From Smallanthus sonchifolius (taxonomy: Eukaryota; Streptophyta; Magnoliopsida; Asterales; Asteraceae), in assembly GCA_023525975.1 (NCBI GenBank), contig CM042020.1:15368001-15432000 (forward strand): a DNA stretch of 64,000 nt. The letters run 5' to 3'. The notes beneath the pieces were generated by a model that did no database searches, was not told where the DNA came from, and saw nothing but the letters and a program-made list of their open reading frames with translations. The position numbers were made by a program, and so were the translations under genes. Below are positions 11,152 through 21,246 of this stretch, one piece after another. Within the stretch, counting starts at the first letter, position 1. Each line of letters opens with the position of its first letter.

Positions 11152-12786
11152 TGATGTCGTCCAGACGGTCTATATAAAAACTATTAAAACCTAACCTAGA
11201 CTCATACATAATAAAAGGAATACCTATGAACTAAACCGCACTGACAGGCAAGTGTACCTATCGAGTGTAGCACAGCTTAACGGTAAACCGAGTTATCAAA
11301 CCCTAGAGACACTTAACAGCTGATACTAGACTCTGACTCGAACTAAAGATTGATTTGGTTTGGGGGGTTTACTACACTACTAATTATCACTAAGAATGCA
11401 ATAAACAAGGTCGACTCAACTATCAAGACAAGAGCTAAGATGAAATCAAGAGATGGGAAAAATACCACCTAGGTCGGAATCCTACCTGCAAAGCACAACT
11501 TCTACCAGTTCTGGAAACTAAGATGGATATGGGTTTCTAAGGATGACAACTAAAGACTACCTAGTGGATCCCTAATCACTCTTGGGGTGTCACTAACTAA
11601 GCTACCCAAAGATGTACTAAACTCACCAGATGGTCGGATCACCTCTCGAGTATTTCCAACAAATGACAATGTACCCTAAAGACATATCACCTTTCAGTCT
11701 CACTGTCCACGATACATTCAAAGAATGCATAGGGTAATCTTAGGATAAGAACTATGACATGAACTAGCAAAAATCACTAAACACCTAATACTAACATCCT
11801 CTCAAACTGTTAACACTCGGATTCCTAATGACGAAGACTAGACAACTAATTCTCACCTCTCGGGTATCGAACTAGGACACACACTCAATTAAAATCAAGG
11901 ATTAACCAATACTCCTATGGATTACTACGTCTAGCAAACCACTTAGGTCACAAGCAATACGCAACCAACCTAAACATGCATCTATTTATGAAAGACATTC
12001 AACAAGATAACATGAGGAACATTAATCAACACCAAATCAAAATAAAGCATGCTATATTGTCACAATTAATATCCAAAGATCGCTTACAAAATCATTCAAC
12101 CATCATATAGATCCAAAACCGGATAAAAATCTAAACGTTACGCATATTCATCAATTGACCCTGGCAGCATCAAAGATCTAGCCAACATACATGCTTAAAA
12201 CATTCAAAACAGAAGTAACAGACATAGTAATGATTTCAATAAGACAAATCAAGATCAAACGAAAGAGAATTGGAACCCGAAAAGCTATCTCTAACCACCT
12301 CGGATCCTAAAGCTCCAAACTTTGACTCCAATTAGCTTCTTCTCTCCCAAAATCGCCAAAGAACTCCCTCTGGACGGCAAAGATACGAACTTTTTTTAAA
12401 GAATGGGGTTGCAAAACATTAAATATCTATTTTTAGGGTTTTCTTAGAAATTTTGTATTTCGCGTACCGCGAATGAAACAGGCCAGGCCTTCGCGTATCG
12501 CGAATGCCAAAATAGTCGCGCGGGTTTCTGGATTTCCTCACGTACCGCGAAGGTTTATTCTCTGGTCTTCGCGTACCACGAGGGAATGGAATTTCAGATT
12601 TTTGACTTTTAATTCTTGGACTTCTTCTCTTGCTCGGTTTCTCCACGTATTCACTTGTATTTTTCCCGAGCTCCTGTAAACATACAATAGACTCAAATGT
12701 ACATCAAAACGACTCAAAACAAACACAAAACTAATTAAAGACGCACTAAAACAATGGAATAAAGATGTGTGATTTGCACTACATCA
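11152..12786 (-). repeat. 5' LTR of the nested Athila-related element
   Basis: Direct partner of 4352-5986, equal in length. Differences cluster at the TGATGTCG end (about 20 in the first 290 bases). A palindrome cluster lies at 12458-12584. Confidence 0.9.
12458..12584. repeat. Palindrome cluster in the 5' LTR, 4 copies
   Basis: This is the counterpart of 5657-5784. Several copies have lost pairing through single changes (for example CGCGTATCGCG and CGCGTACCACG), so this LTR's palindromes are decaying. Confidence 0.75.
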
Positions 12787-13814
12787 ACGAGAATCTTCAC
12801 AAGTGCCATTGTGGTGGAATTGACACTTATTGCATTTAGGTAGATTCCCAGTGTATGCACCCCTTGGTCTTTTTTTTGGCTAATTAGCAACGAACACCCT
12901 TACTGGTTCTTGCCTCTTCGGATTATTGGGCACATAGGGTTTAGCAGGAGCGTTTTCCCACTTTCGTTTGTTATCGAAGACTTTAATGAAATTTTCCTTC
13001 TTAGTAAACAGTCCCTGACGGACTGCCTGATCAGTAAGATTATGAGCCAGTCTCATAGCGTTATGAATAGTTGTGGGTTCAGCAGAGGTGACCATACTCT
13101 GTATCTGAGGCGTTAAACCCCAAATATATCGCTCAATCCGCTTGAATTCAGGCGTAACCATATGCGGTAATAGTCGTGCCAGATCATGAAATCTTGCGGT
13201 GTAACCCGCAATGTCAGCATCCTCAATTTTTAATTTCCAGAACTCCTGTTCCAGCTTCTGTAGCTCATTGCGAGGACAGTATTCCTCATTCAGCATGTCC
13301 TTGGACTCTTCCCAAGGAATGGCGTTGGCATTGTCCAACTCCAGAGTTTGGATATGAGAATTCCACCAAGAGAGGGCCTGACCCTCGAAAGTTCCAGCTC
13401 CGTACATAACTCGGTTTTCCAGCGTGCAATGGCTCATGCTGAAAACCGACTCGATCTTCTCAATCCATCTGAGCAGTCCCACTACTCCTTTCGCTCCAGT
13501 GAAGGTATGGGGCTTGCAATACATGAAGGATTTGTAAGTGCAGGCCTTATGCCCATTTCCGGTTCCTGTAAGTCATGAAGGATTAGGTTTTATTTTTCCT
13601 GAGATAGGATTATATTACTCGTAGCATGTATGTTGCTTCTGGCATGCACTATACCTCCACTCTCGTCGTGACCTCCCGATCCTCCACTAGACCGATGGAC
13701 TTCATGGTTGGCGATTGCGTCTGCCACGCGTTGAGCGATGAGGGCCTCTATCTGAGTGGTGGTCATGGAGCTGGTACCTTTTCCTTAGTTGCGGTTTGTT
13801 CTTCGTGGCGGCAT
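12787..13814 (-). pseudogene. gypsy gag 5' part (family A), before the nested insertion
   Basis: The start MPPRRTNRN at 13814 matches the MPPRR start of the intact family-B gag at 43052. A TAA at 13795-13797 follows nine codons later. After frame changes, 13524-12880 is open and holds the Retrotrans_gag core: FTGAKG..GLLRWIEKIE, ALSWWNSH, EEYCPRNELQKLEQEFW and ARLLPHMV. The first knuckle (CNKCQFHHNGTC) lies at 12835-12800. The gene continues at 4351 beyond the nested element. Confidence 0.82.
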
Positions 13815-14082
13815 GTTTATTTATAGTCATAATGATAACAAAGGTTAGATATTGCGTAATAAATAACAATCAACACACGTGCATAAGATAACACACAACA
13901 ATCAACAACCAATTAACCATACAATATAATCCAAAGACAAACACTTGATAAATAAGTTGTACAAAATACAAAGTATTTTCAGGAGCAAACACTCCTCCAA
14001 AACAAGTAACATCTCAAAAATATTGTGTGAGTACAGTCCGCTCATGATAGGCTAATCAACTGGAAGGTGGAAAAGTACCACT

Positions 14083-15055
14083 CTACAAAGCGGTAAAAAG
14101 TAACAGGGCACAAAAAATCATCAGAACCCTGGTGGGCTCTAACTCTTCTCGAACCGTGTTTGCCCTGAGCTCTACTACTAGGGCGGTAGAGTCAGCAAGT
14201 GAGGCTCTATGCTCTGCTACTGCGGCTCGCTGATGGGCCATCCCTAGCTGCTCCTCGGTCTTCTCTAAGCGGCTAGACAGGGCAGTGGTCCTAGCTATCT
14301 CTCTCTGGCGATCCTCCCGTAAACCCGCTACCTTCCCCTACAAGGTCTGCAGTGCGGTCTCTGTAGCTGCGGCTTTCCGTTCCGCCTCTCGAGCTTTCTC
14401 CTCAGTCGTCTCGATCCGGTCTCACACTATTAAGAGTTCCTGGTCTATCAAGGCAAGCTCGTCCTGAAGGGAAGATATATCAGCATCACGTAACTTGCTA
14501 TGCGTCACAAGTATCGGTAGTACCTCCCTCGTAGGCCGGAGCCAATAGGGTGGTGGATAGGATGGTCCAGATGACTCTTCAGTGGATGTGGTGTCAGGTG
14601 ATGAAATCTGGGCCTTCTTGGCTGAGGGCATCATATTGTCGAATGAATGAATCAGTCGCTTCCCTAAACGGATGTTCTTCTTCCGAGCAGTACGTTTGGT
14701 CGTTGCTCCTAGATCCGCCTGATGGGGAGGTGAAGGTAGTATAGAGCCGTCATCGGATGACGAGTCCCTAGGCCATACCGAATAAGGCACTGACTCTCCT
14801 GAGTCACTCTCCTCGTCGGCATCTCCCTCGCCCCTGTGGGCTGGTGCATACTCAGTCTCCTCCTCGGGATCCTCCTCAGGATCCTCCTCTAGGTCTGTCT
14901 CCTCGACTCCATCCGAGTCCTCCATAGGTTCCTCGTCGCTGGAAGAGTGTGGTGATAGGGGGTGGGGTCAATGGCTCAGTCGGTGATGGTTGTGTAGTCG
15001 GAGTGTACTCCTCCTCCGATTCCGAGATCACAATGTGGTCCGAAGATGTAGACAT
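14083..15055 (-). pseudogene. Accessory ORF between 5' LTR and gag: acidic, coiled coil, hydrophobic C-terminus
   Basis: The start MSTSSDHIVISESEEE at 15055 is 128 bp from the PBS. The N-terminal third is rich in S, P, E and D (EEDPEEDPEEE). A middle part contains YWLRPTREVLPILV. From about 14460 to 14140 there is an A/E/R-rich helix that looks like a coiled coil (TEEKAREAERKAA, SSRLEKTEEQL, AEHRASLADS). The last residues are RVLMIFCALLLFTAL, then the stop at 14083-14085. One frameshift sits near 14960 in a G run. Within the main frame there are two nonsense codons, TGA near 14430 and TAG near 14338, each one C-to-T step from CGA or CAG. I do not recognise a named family. The layout suggests a membrane-tail-anchored accessory protein, but it could also be a Gag-related leader. 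Confidence 0.5.
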
Positions 15056-15182
15056 CCTATAACAAGTCAATATCCAGTAATCCAACCTTGTATGAAAATG
15101 CATGTATGATGTGATGTGAACTACGTGAGCCTATAGTTATAGTCTAAGCACACTAAATGTAACTTAGTTCTCTATAACCAGG

Positions 15183-15194
15183 GCTCTGATACCA
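15183..15194 (-). other. Primer-binding site (initiator tRNA-Met type)
   Basis: On the minus strand TGGTATCAGAGC lies four bases from the LTR end at 15198. It is the standard PBS for Tekay/Del elements and proves that 15198 onward is the 5' LTR of the minus-strand element. Confidence 0.9.
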
Positions 15195-16184
15195 ATCTGT
15201 CACACCCTGAAATTCCACAGCGGGTTACCCGGGGGTTGTGACTGTCAAGGATCACCAGTCCCAGTCATTTCGAATGACCTCTAAATGGTTTTCGAAAAGA
15301 CTTTCCGTTTGAACATCATACAAAAATAAATAAGTAATAAAGAGTTTGAAAATGCGAAAAGTAAAGTGCGAAAGCAAAAGTAAAGTAGAAAAATACAGAA
15401 GCATAACAAATTAGGTTCCCATAAACCTAACTTCTAAATGAAAACATGAAATGTGACTCCATATATGCAATCCTAGTCCATGCGTGAATGTTTAGCGACC
15501 TGAGATAAACATGCTTAAAAGTGTCAACACAGGGTTGGTGAGTTCACAGGTTTAAGTAACAGAAACAGAATGAAAACAGTGTAACAGTACGTATCTATAC
15601 TAGTGATTCGATTGTTGATCAGAAAATAAGCAATAATTATATAAGCAACACCGAAACCGAAGCTCAATGAAGGAATGCAGAAACTAGCATTTTGCCTCTT
15701 GCGTGCCCAGCACGCAATGGATTATGTCAATTATGCACCCGTTTGACTCCCAGTCAGAGTTAGCACGACTAACCCAGGTGGGGTTGTTAAACCAAGTAGA
15801 ACTATTCATGAATCACCTCGCTTTGTGTAATAATTAACGGTTCGAATATGAGAGGAATTTATGTGCGGGAAATGCACCCACTTATATATATATTAAATCA
15901 AAGTAATCATCATACGACTAAGTAAGAAAATGGTTTAGCATGTATCTCCCCTAAATGGAAAAGTAAGTAAAATAGGGTCGTGAAAACTCACCTGGGAATG
16001 AGGTGAACGAAGTATGAAAGCAACACGAGAAATCTTGCAACTCTGGGTAACCGACCTAACCGAGCCCTAGGAATAGTAAGGCTATAAGGTCTATGAAATT
16101 AAACATGGTTTATGTAACCACATTCATCCAAACGACTCAACGTTGAAAGGTTACATTGACGTTTTGAAAAGGTTTGACCAAAGT

Positions 16185-16355
16185 TGACCGAGGTTTAACC
16201 AAGGTTTGACCAACTTTGACCGAGGTTTGACTAATGTTGACTAGTTTTGACTAATGTTGACCAATGTTGACTAATGTTGACCAATTTTGACCAAGTTTGA
16301 CTAATGTTGACCAATGTTGACTAATGTTGACCGATGTTGACCAACCTTGACCAAT
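16185..16355. repeat. TGTTGACYAA-type short tandem repeat
   Basis: About fifteen imperfect 10-11 bp units of TTTGACCAA/TGTTGACTAA occur in a row. A shorter version is in the other LTR copy at 62920-62995. Confidence 0.8.
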
Positions 16356-18134
16356 GTAACATGACAACCCGTTGGTGACACATGGTGAAAACATGTACAA
16401 GTAGCACATAAGTAACATATGAGTAACACATTTGTAACACATAAGTAATACCTAAGTAACACTTAAGTCATACCTCATGACATATCATGCATGCTTCAAG
16501 TAATTGCATAAGTAACTAACATGTGACAAGTAACATGGCATTTGTACATCCTCATGGTATATTTCATACATTTTAACCAATCATCCACATAAGTTATGTC
16601 ATTACACTAATAACCTATTAACAATATTTCAACTCATTTGAACAAGAATCATAACATGTCATTTCTATACCATAGTTCTTAATATAGCAAAGTTTCCCTT
16701 TTTAGGCAATTAAGGTTTTAGTACACCTTAGGTGTCATAGCTCAACTAAACAATTTATACATGAAATTATACTAGTAACATATCATAAACATGATTCTAT
16801 GCATACACTTTCTATTTCAAGCAAAGGTGAAGTTTCCAAACTAATAAAGTTTCCTTATTTAGCAAGGTCCTCCAAAACACGTCATAATACCATTTCAAAT
16901 TACATATTCTTGCATAAGACATCTATTCATATAGTAATAAAGCCATTTAACCTATTTTAGACCTTTATAATATACACATACAAAATATGAACAATTAAAG
17001 TTTCCTTTTGTAGGAAAGTGGTCCAAACGACCTCCTACACATGTGTAACTTCAAACAACTCTTTCTAACACTTTAATAGATGTTATAGAACCATATTAGC
17101 ATGCTTTCATCCATTAAAACACCATAACTCAAAATATGACAAATTAAAGTTTCCTTATATAGTAAGTCGACCATAACATACTGTAACATATCATTTCAAC
17201 CAAAAATTTCACATTTCCTACTTATTCTACTAATATAAGCATCATTTAAACTTTCACACATATCATATACTTATTTATGCAAAATATCAACCAACAAAGT
17301 TTCTATAAATAGAAACGAGCAAATATCAACATAACCAAACATTTCAAACCATAAAAAGTCCAAATATGTGTCAACAACTCTTTTATTATGAAAACCTTTT
17401 GATAAAACATGGATTTAAACACTTGTAACCAAGAACTTTGTTTGGATGAGTGTGTTTCATACTTTGGCCAAAAAAAATTGAAAGAAAAGTGGATGGATGC
17501 TTACCAAACTCAAGTATTATGCTAGAAAGTATGTATTGTTGTCTTGTTTCACCTTGAATCACCTTGAAATGGACCTAGAACCACTTGGATTGCTTGAACA
17601 AGTTTGAAAGAGGTGGTAGCTAGAGAGGGAGGGGCGGTCGAGGTTGAGAGAGGGAGGGTTAGGGTTTGCAATTTGCTTTAGGGTAAAATGAGGGAGTGTT
17701 AGGAGTTTTAATGAAAGTGGGTTTGGGCTTGTACACTCTTTTAAGACTTTTTAAACAAATAATGGGCCTTTATGGATTATTAATAAATAAATCGCTGAAT
17801 TTTATAAGCCCAAGTATAAAACAATCCTTTTTATTAAAACTAATTTTAAAGTTGTTGACACGTATCGCGTATCCGCTTAAAAAGCGTTAAAGTAAAAGTT
17901 GCTCTAAAAATTCCAGAAAAATTTATATAAGCATGAAATATTAAATCACAGTATTACATATAATTTTTGCACATCATTTATATGTCTAAATATTATTTCT
18001 AAAATTCACCAACGTTCGTGTGACAGGACGCGTGTGTGACCCGGTAATCTGCCCGATTTCCGATGCATGTAATGAAATGAAGCGAATGGACTTGCTATAT
18101 GAAACATGTACTTAATTACTCTATAATTAAGTAT

Positions 18135-18260
18135 GATACAAGTGTAATCATGTGAATTCCAGTAATAGTCGGGTATGGATATTAACCTGGATTTGCCGAT
18201 ACAAGTGTAATCATGTGAATTCCAGTAATAGTCGGGTATGGATATTAACCTGGATTTGCC
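18135..18260. repeat. 63-bp tandem duplication
   Basis: Two identical 63-bp units (18135-18197 and 18198-18260), each beginning GATACAAGTGTAATC, lie just before GGGTATCACA. No differences are visible, so the duplication is recent or was homogenised. Confidence 0.9.
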
Positions 18261-18519
18261 GGGTATCACAGTTGGTGTCGAGAGCGTTTGAAAACACTTC
18301 GGTGACGAGACGAAGAATCACACCTTCGATTTTGCTATGACACTTTAGACACCATCAGGCAAAGAGGGCGGTTCCACAATCTAATCACCCCTCTGTGGTG
18401 GTGTGTTTGAAAATGATCGTGATTCCGTACGAGAACTCACAATGGAGTTTCTGGCATCATTCAATTTCCAACAAACCAATCTGGATTATTGGGAGGAAAC
18501 TGTTATATGTTTCTGATTA

Positions 18520-19383
18520 GGAGGAACTTGGCACAGTACCTCAGTTGCACTATTTGGGATTGCTCTAGGAATCTACACTGAGGATGAAATCTATGAACCT
18601 GCCTTTTCGGCATCAACTCACAGTTTTCCCAACGAGGAAGACAGACATCACCCAAATTGGGGAAGCACTCGGACAACCTTCTTGAACGAAGTCGTACTAG
18701 GGGATACAATGCTAGCCGAACCAAAAGCAGTAAACATAAGGATCCCTTGCTTCGTTACATTCACCGTCTGCTCAGTCACTCAACCTCCCAACGCGGTCAA
18801 AGTGAAGGGGTAGTCAATCTGAGGGACCTGTTTGTACTCTATTATTTAGTCAAGCGTGAGCCTTGCAACATAGCATACCTTTTCTGTCGTCTTTTCGCAA
18901 CTAACTCCAAAACCGGGGCAAGTACCCCAATGTTCGGCGGCAGCTGGATTGTGCAACTTTACGAATATAATGATGAGCCGACTCATGGCACTAAAGGACC
19001 ATCTCCGGGATTGTTATATTTTACAATTTGTGCCAGCATGGGCATGGTTACTTATTTGCCCGATGGTCGGGCATGTTTTCAGGATTCTGACCCGGTGCAT
19101 GTTATCATGGACCTGGATCTCCAGCAATCTCCTCATCCGCATCAGCATCATCACTATGAGATCAGAGCATCATCTTCCCATGCCTTTGGATTTCCATCCA
19201 CGATGGACCTCTACGAGTCCATCTAGACTGTTAGCACTTATGCCCGCTGCTCCTTCGAAAAGCTTCAAATCCACTTCTGGGCGGGTCGACAATTTATCAG
19301 ACAAGGTTGATTTAATTGGGGAGGATGTCGCCTACATGAGGCGTAGGATGAACCGGAACCGTGGGGAAGAAAACCTCGACTAG
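18520..19383 (+). pseudogene. Athila ORF1/env-like protein, broken
   Basis: The open part 18657-19226 contains PLLRYIHRLLSHSTS, VVNLRDLFVLYYLVKREPCNIAYLF and GGSWIVQL, which match the 'Arabidopsis retrotransposon ORF-1' (ATHILA) family as I know it. Upstream, in another frame, LGIYTEDEIYEPAFS is the typical preceding segment. Downstream, a third frame ends MRRRMNRNRGEENLD at 19383. At least two frameshifts separate the pieces. The family sits downstream of pol in Athila elements and has been called env-like, but its role is not established. Confidence 0.72.
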
Positions 19384-20319
19384 TGCGGGGTGGTGGGTGA
19401 AAATCCCATCAAAGTACCATTTTTGACACAGGCGGATCTGTGTTCTTCGGGTATGTTTTCTTTTCTAATTTCAGTATTATCAGGCACTGGCTGTTCCGTG
19501 CCATTTTAAACTATTTAATTTCTGTTTGTAGGATTTTATTTTCTGAACTTATGTTTAATATTAATAATTTTGTGTTCTATCAATGGAATCATGCTTTTTA
19601 GGCCGCTGTGAGCACCGATAACAAGCTTTGGAAACACCATCATTCAGGGGAGTTCTTCTGTTCCCTTACCTCTTTTATGCTTTGAATTATTGAATTCCAT
19701 GTACATTGAGGACAATGTAAGCTTCAAGTGTAGGGAAGGGGGGGGTGTTCACCATTTCAATCACTTGAACTTTGATCTCCTAAATTCACAAAGAACTCCA
19801 CTCAAAAATTTGTGACATAAAACTCTCAAAAGTTTTAAAATTTTTGCTAAGCTCAAAGAAAGAAATGCATTTTACAAACACTCGTTTTAAACAAGCCGGC
19901 GAGAAAAATGACACAAAACATCCCAAAGCATGGCGAGTTAAAATAAATCATCTTGCACTTTTACCCAAATCCATCCGTTTTCGTTAGCATATTTTTAGCC
20001 TTTATAGCTTTTATTCACCAAAGTTATGCTTTTAGTTTTTATCGGATAATTGAGGGTATCATATGTTTTGTGCAAATTAGAACTTGTTTTGGGCATACGT
20101 AGCAAAACCATAAAAGGAAATGATTGCATAAAAATGATCTAGGCATTAGGACACCTACCTTATCAGCCATTTCCCCATTGTCAACCAAACACACCTAGTT
20201 AGCCCCATCGACCCCCTTATCCAACCCATTTTCACCAACAACCCATCACCTTTGTTGCTAAGGACTCGACCCGTTAAAAAAAACATTGGTCTTTTACAGG
20301 TTAGACCTAAAATAGCGGG
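19384..20319 (+). other. Non-coding 3' region of the Athila-type fragment
   Basis: CATTGAGGACAATGT occurs at 19704-19718. Then TGTAGGGAAGGGGGGGG runs to 19745 and is followed by TGTTCACC, which could be a polypurine tract and the first bases of a 3' LTR. The remainder is AT-rich with no recognised content. Confidence 0.45.
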
Positions 20320-20736
20320 ATGCATTCGTTTCATTTCAATTTACTTTCATGTCTTCATTTTGCAAAGTCGGGACTTCCCCAGGAAATTCGTGAACACATC
20401 TTCATTTTAATGTTTGAATCAAGAAAAAGATGGCGACAAAAGGAACAAAATTCACCATTTTGTGGGATTTCAAAAAGGGCCATAAAAATAAGGGAAAAAA
20501 GATATGAAAGGTGCCCGAATTGTGGAAATTGGTCTCATGATGGAAAATGTAGCAAAAACCAAACAAACTCCCGGCACGAGTATACAGAGTTGATCAAAGT
20601 GGGTGCTATTAGGCTCCAAGCTGAACGATCCCTAAGGAAGGATAGCTATGTATATCTCAAAGTCAAAGAGGAAGTGAGGTTTCTGAAGATGAGATTTGGT
20701 CTTGACAATCTGACCATAAACGAGTCCGCGGGTTAG
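20320..20736 (+). CDS. Unidentified 138-codon ORF with a zinc-knuckle-like motif
   Basis: The frame is uninterrupted. It is rich in K and R and contains CPNCGNWSHDGKC near residues 66-78, a C-x2-C-x4-H-x3-C pattern one residue shorter than a retroviral knuckle. The tail is helical (IRLQAERSLRKDSYVYLKVKEEVRFLKMRF). It lies in what may be the LTR or 3' region of an Athila-type element, where no ORF is expected. I do not recognise the family. It may be a chance-preserved piece of captured sequence. There is no evidence of expression. Confidence 0.35.
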   Translation: MHSFHFNLLSCLHFAKSGLPQEIREHIFILMFESRKRWRQKEQNSPFCGISKRAIKIREKRYERCPNCGNWSHDGKCSKNQTNSRHEYTELIKVGAIRLQAERSLRKDSYVYLKVKEEVRFLKMRFGLDNLTINESAG

Positions 20737-21235
20737 TATTACCCCTTCTAGCCCGAGTATTATAGAGGGATTTCCAATTTTAGTTTCCTTTACCTTTTAG
20801 TCAAAATAAGCCAAGGTCAAAGTCCTAAGTGCCAAACCACTCTCCAAAATAATCCATAACCATTACCCTAAGCCAAACTACAACCCAAAAGACCTTTTGA
20901 TTCATGCAAATGTTTCCTAAAATTGGTGGAGTTTCGATCCCTTAACAAGCATATGATTTAACACATCTCATATTGATAATCGAGTGTTCTATACATACAT
21001 CATTACACGTATGATTACAAATATTTAGTCGAGTGTGTGTGAACATTGTGAGTAGTGTTAAGTCTTGCATGTCTATAACTTCATAAAGCAAACCATTGCT
21101 TCAAGGATATCACTTCATAAGATCATATTTGCTCGTTGGTCCTTGTTAGCTTGTGTCCCTTCTTTAAAGAAGGAAAATCATTTCTTTGCTTTAGTTTATT
21201 TAAACTTGTTGTTGAAATGCCAATCAGTAAGGTTC
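20737..21235. other. Spacer before copia gag
   Basis: The segment is AT-rich with no recognised gene. It begins with a pyrimidine-rich ACCCCTTCTAGCCCG stretch. It probably belongs to the Athila-type 3' end; the exact junction with copia lies between about 21200 and 21247. Confidence 0.35.
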
Positions 21236-21246
21236 AAGCACACGAT

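Larger units (their letters stand above)
4352..12786 (-). mobile_element. Athila/Tat-related Gag-protease-only retrotransposon nested in gypsy gag
   Basis: Two 1635-bp direct LTRs (4352-5986 and 11152-12786) begin TGATGT and end ACATCA. The flanks are ACGGG and ACGAG, a 5-bp TSD with one change. The tRNA-Asp PBS at 11128-11145 sets the minus orientation. Gag and protease are encoded between 10797 and 8051. From 8050 to 5987 I find no RT, RNase H or integrase. LTR copies differ by roughly 2-3% by eye, so this is much older than the central insertions. It fits a terminal-repeat-with-GAG (TR-GAG) type non-autonomous element. An alternative is an autonomous element that lost pol by deletion. Confidence 0.85.
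1594..18269 (-). mobile_element. Old Tekay/Del-like Ty3/gypsy element (family A), minus strand, truncated and interrupted
   Basis: The order on the minus strand is 5' LTR (18269 or 18025 to 15198), PBS (15183-15194), accessory ORF (15055-14083), gag (13814-12787 then 4351-4172), protease, RT, RNase H and integrase to 1594. Integrase is cut before its last catalytic Glu by the LTR at 964-1593, so the 3' LTR is not in the window. The element 4352-12786 is inserted in gag. Many stops and frameshifts show that the copy is dead. The PBS type, gag-PR-RT-RH-IN order and close similarity to the intact element at 43052-47587 put it in the Tekay/Del chromoviruses. Confidence 0.85.
15198..18269 (-). repeat. 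5' LTR, family A
   Basis: The left boundary TGTCACACC is fixed by the PBS. The right boundary is uncertain. GTGTGACA at 18025 gives a perfect 8-bp terminal inverted repeat (2828 bp LTR). GGGTATCACA at 18269 gives TGTGATACC on the minus strand (3072 bp). The related copy at 62207 runs off the window before this point and cannot decide. It contains a short TTGACYAATG-type tandem stretch at 16185-16355. Other than this no genes are seen; the sequence is AT-rich. Confidence 0.75.
18270..21235 (+). mobile_element. Fragment of an Athila-type element (env-like ORF and 3' region)
   Basis: It contains a broken Athila ORF1/env-like gene, the CATTGAGGACAATGT motif, a G-rich tract at 19731-19745 and a long AT-rich 3' segment ending where copia gag begins (about 21235). 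No gag, RT or integrase of this element is in the window. The left limit is set by the family-A LTR. TTGGTGTCGAGAGC at 18271 resembles a decayed tRNA-Met PBS, but Athila elements normally use tRNA-Asp, so I do not rely on it. Confidence 0.6.

Noticed and set aside
16251..16442. Minus-strand ORF with repeated WSTLV phrases (also 62827-63045)
   Set aside because: It is a translation of the TGTTGACYAA short tandem repeat in the family-A LTR.
18032..18269. Independent TRIM or MITE element
   Set aside because: Terminal similarity and a PBS-like match exist, but no second LTR or TSD is visible. I keep it as an alternative boundary of the family-A LTR.
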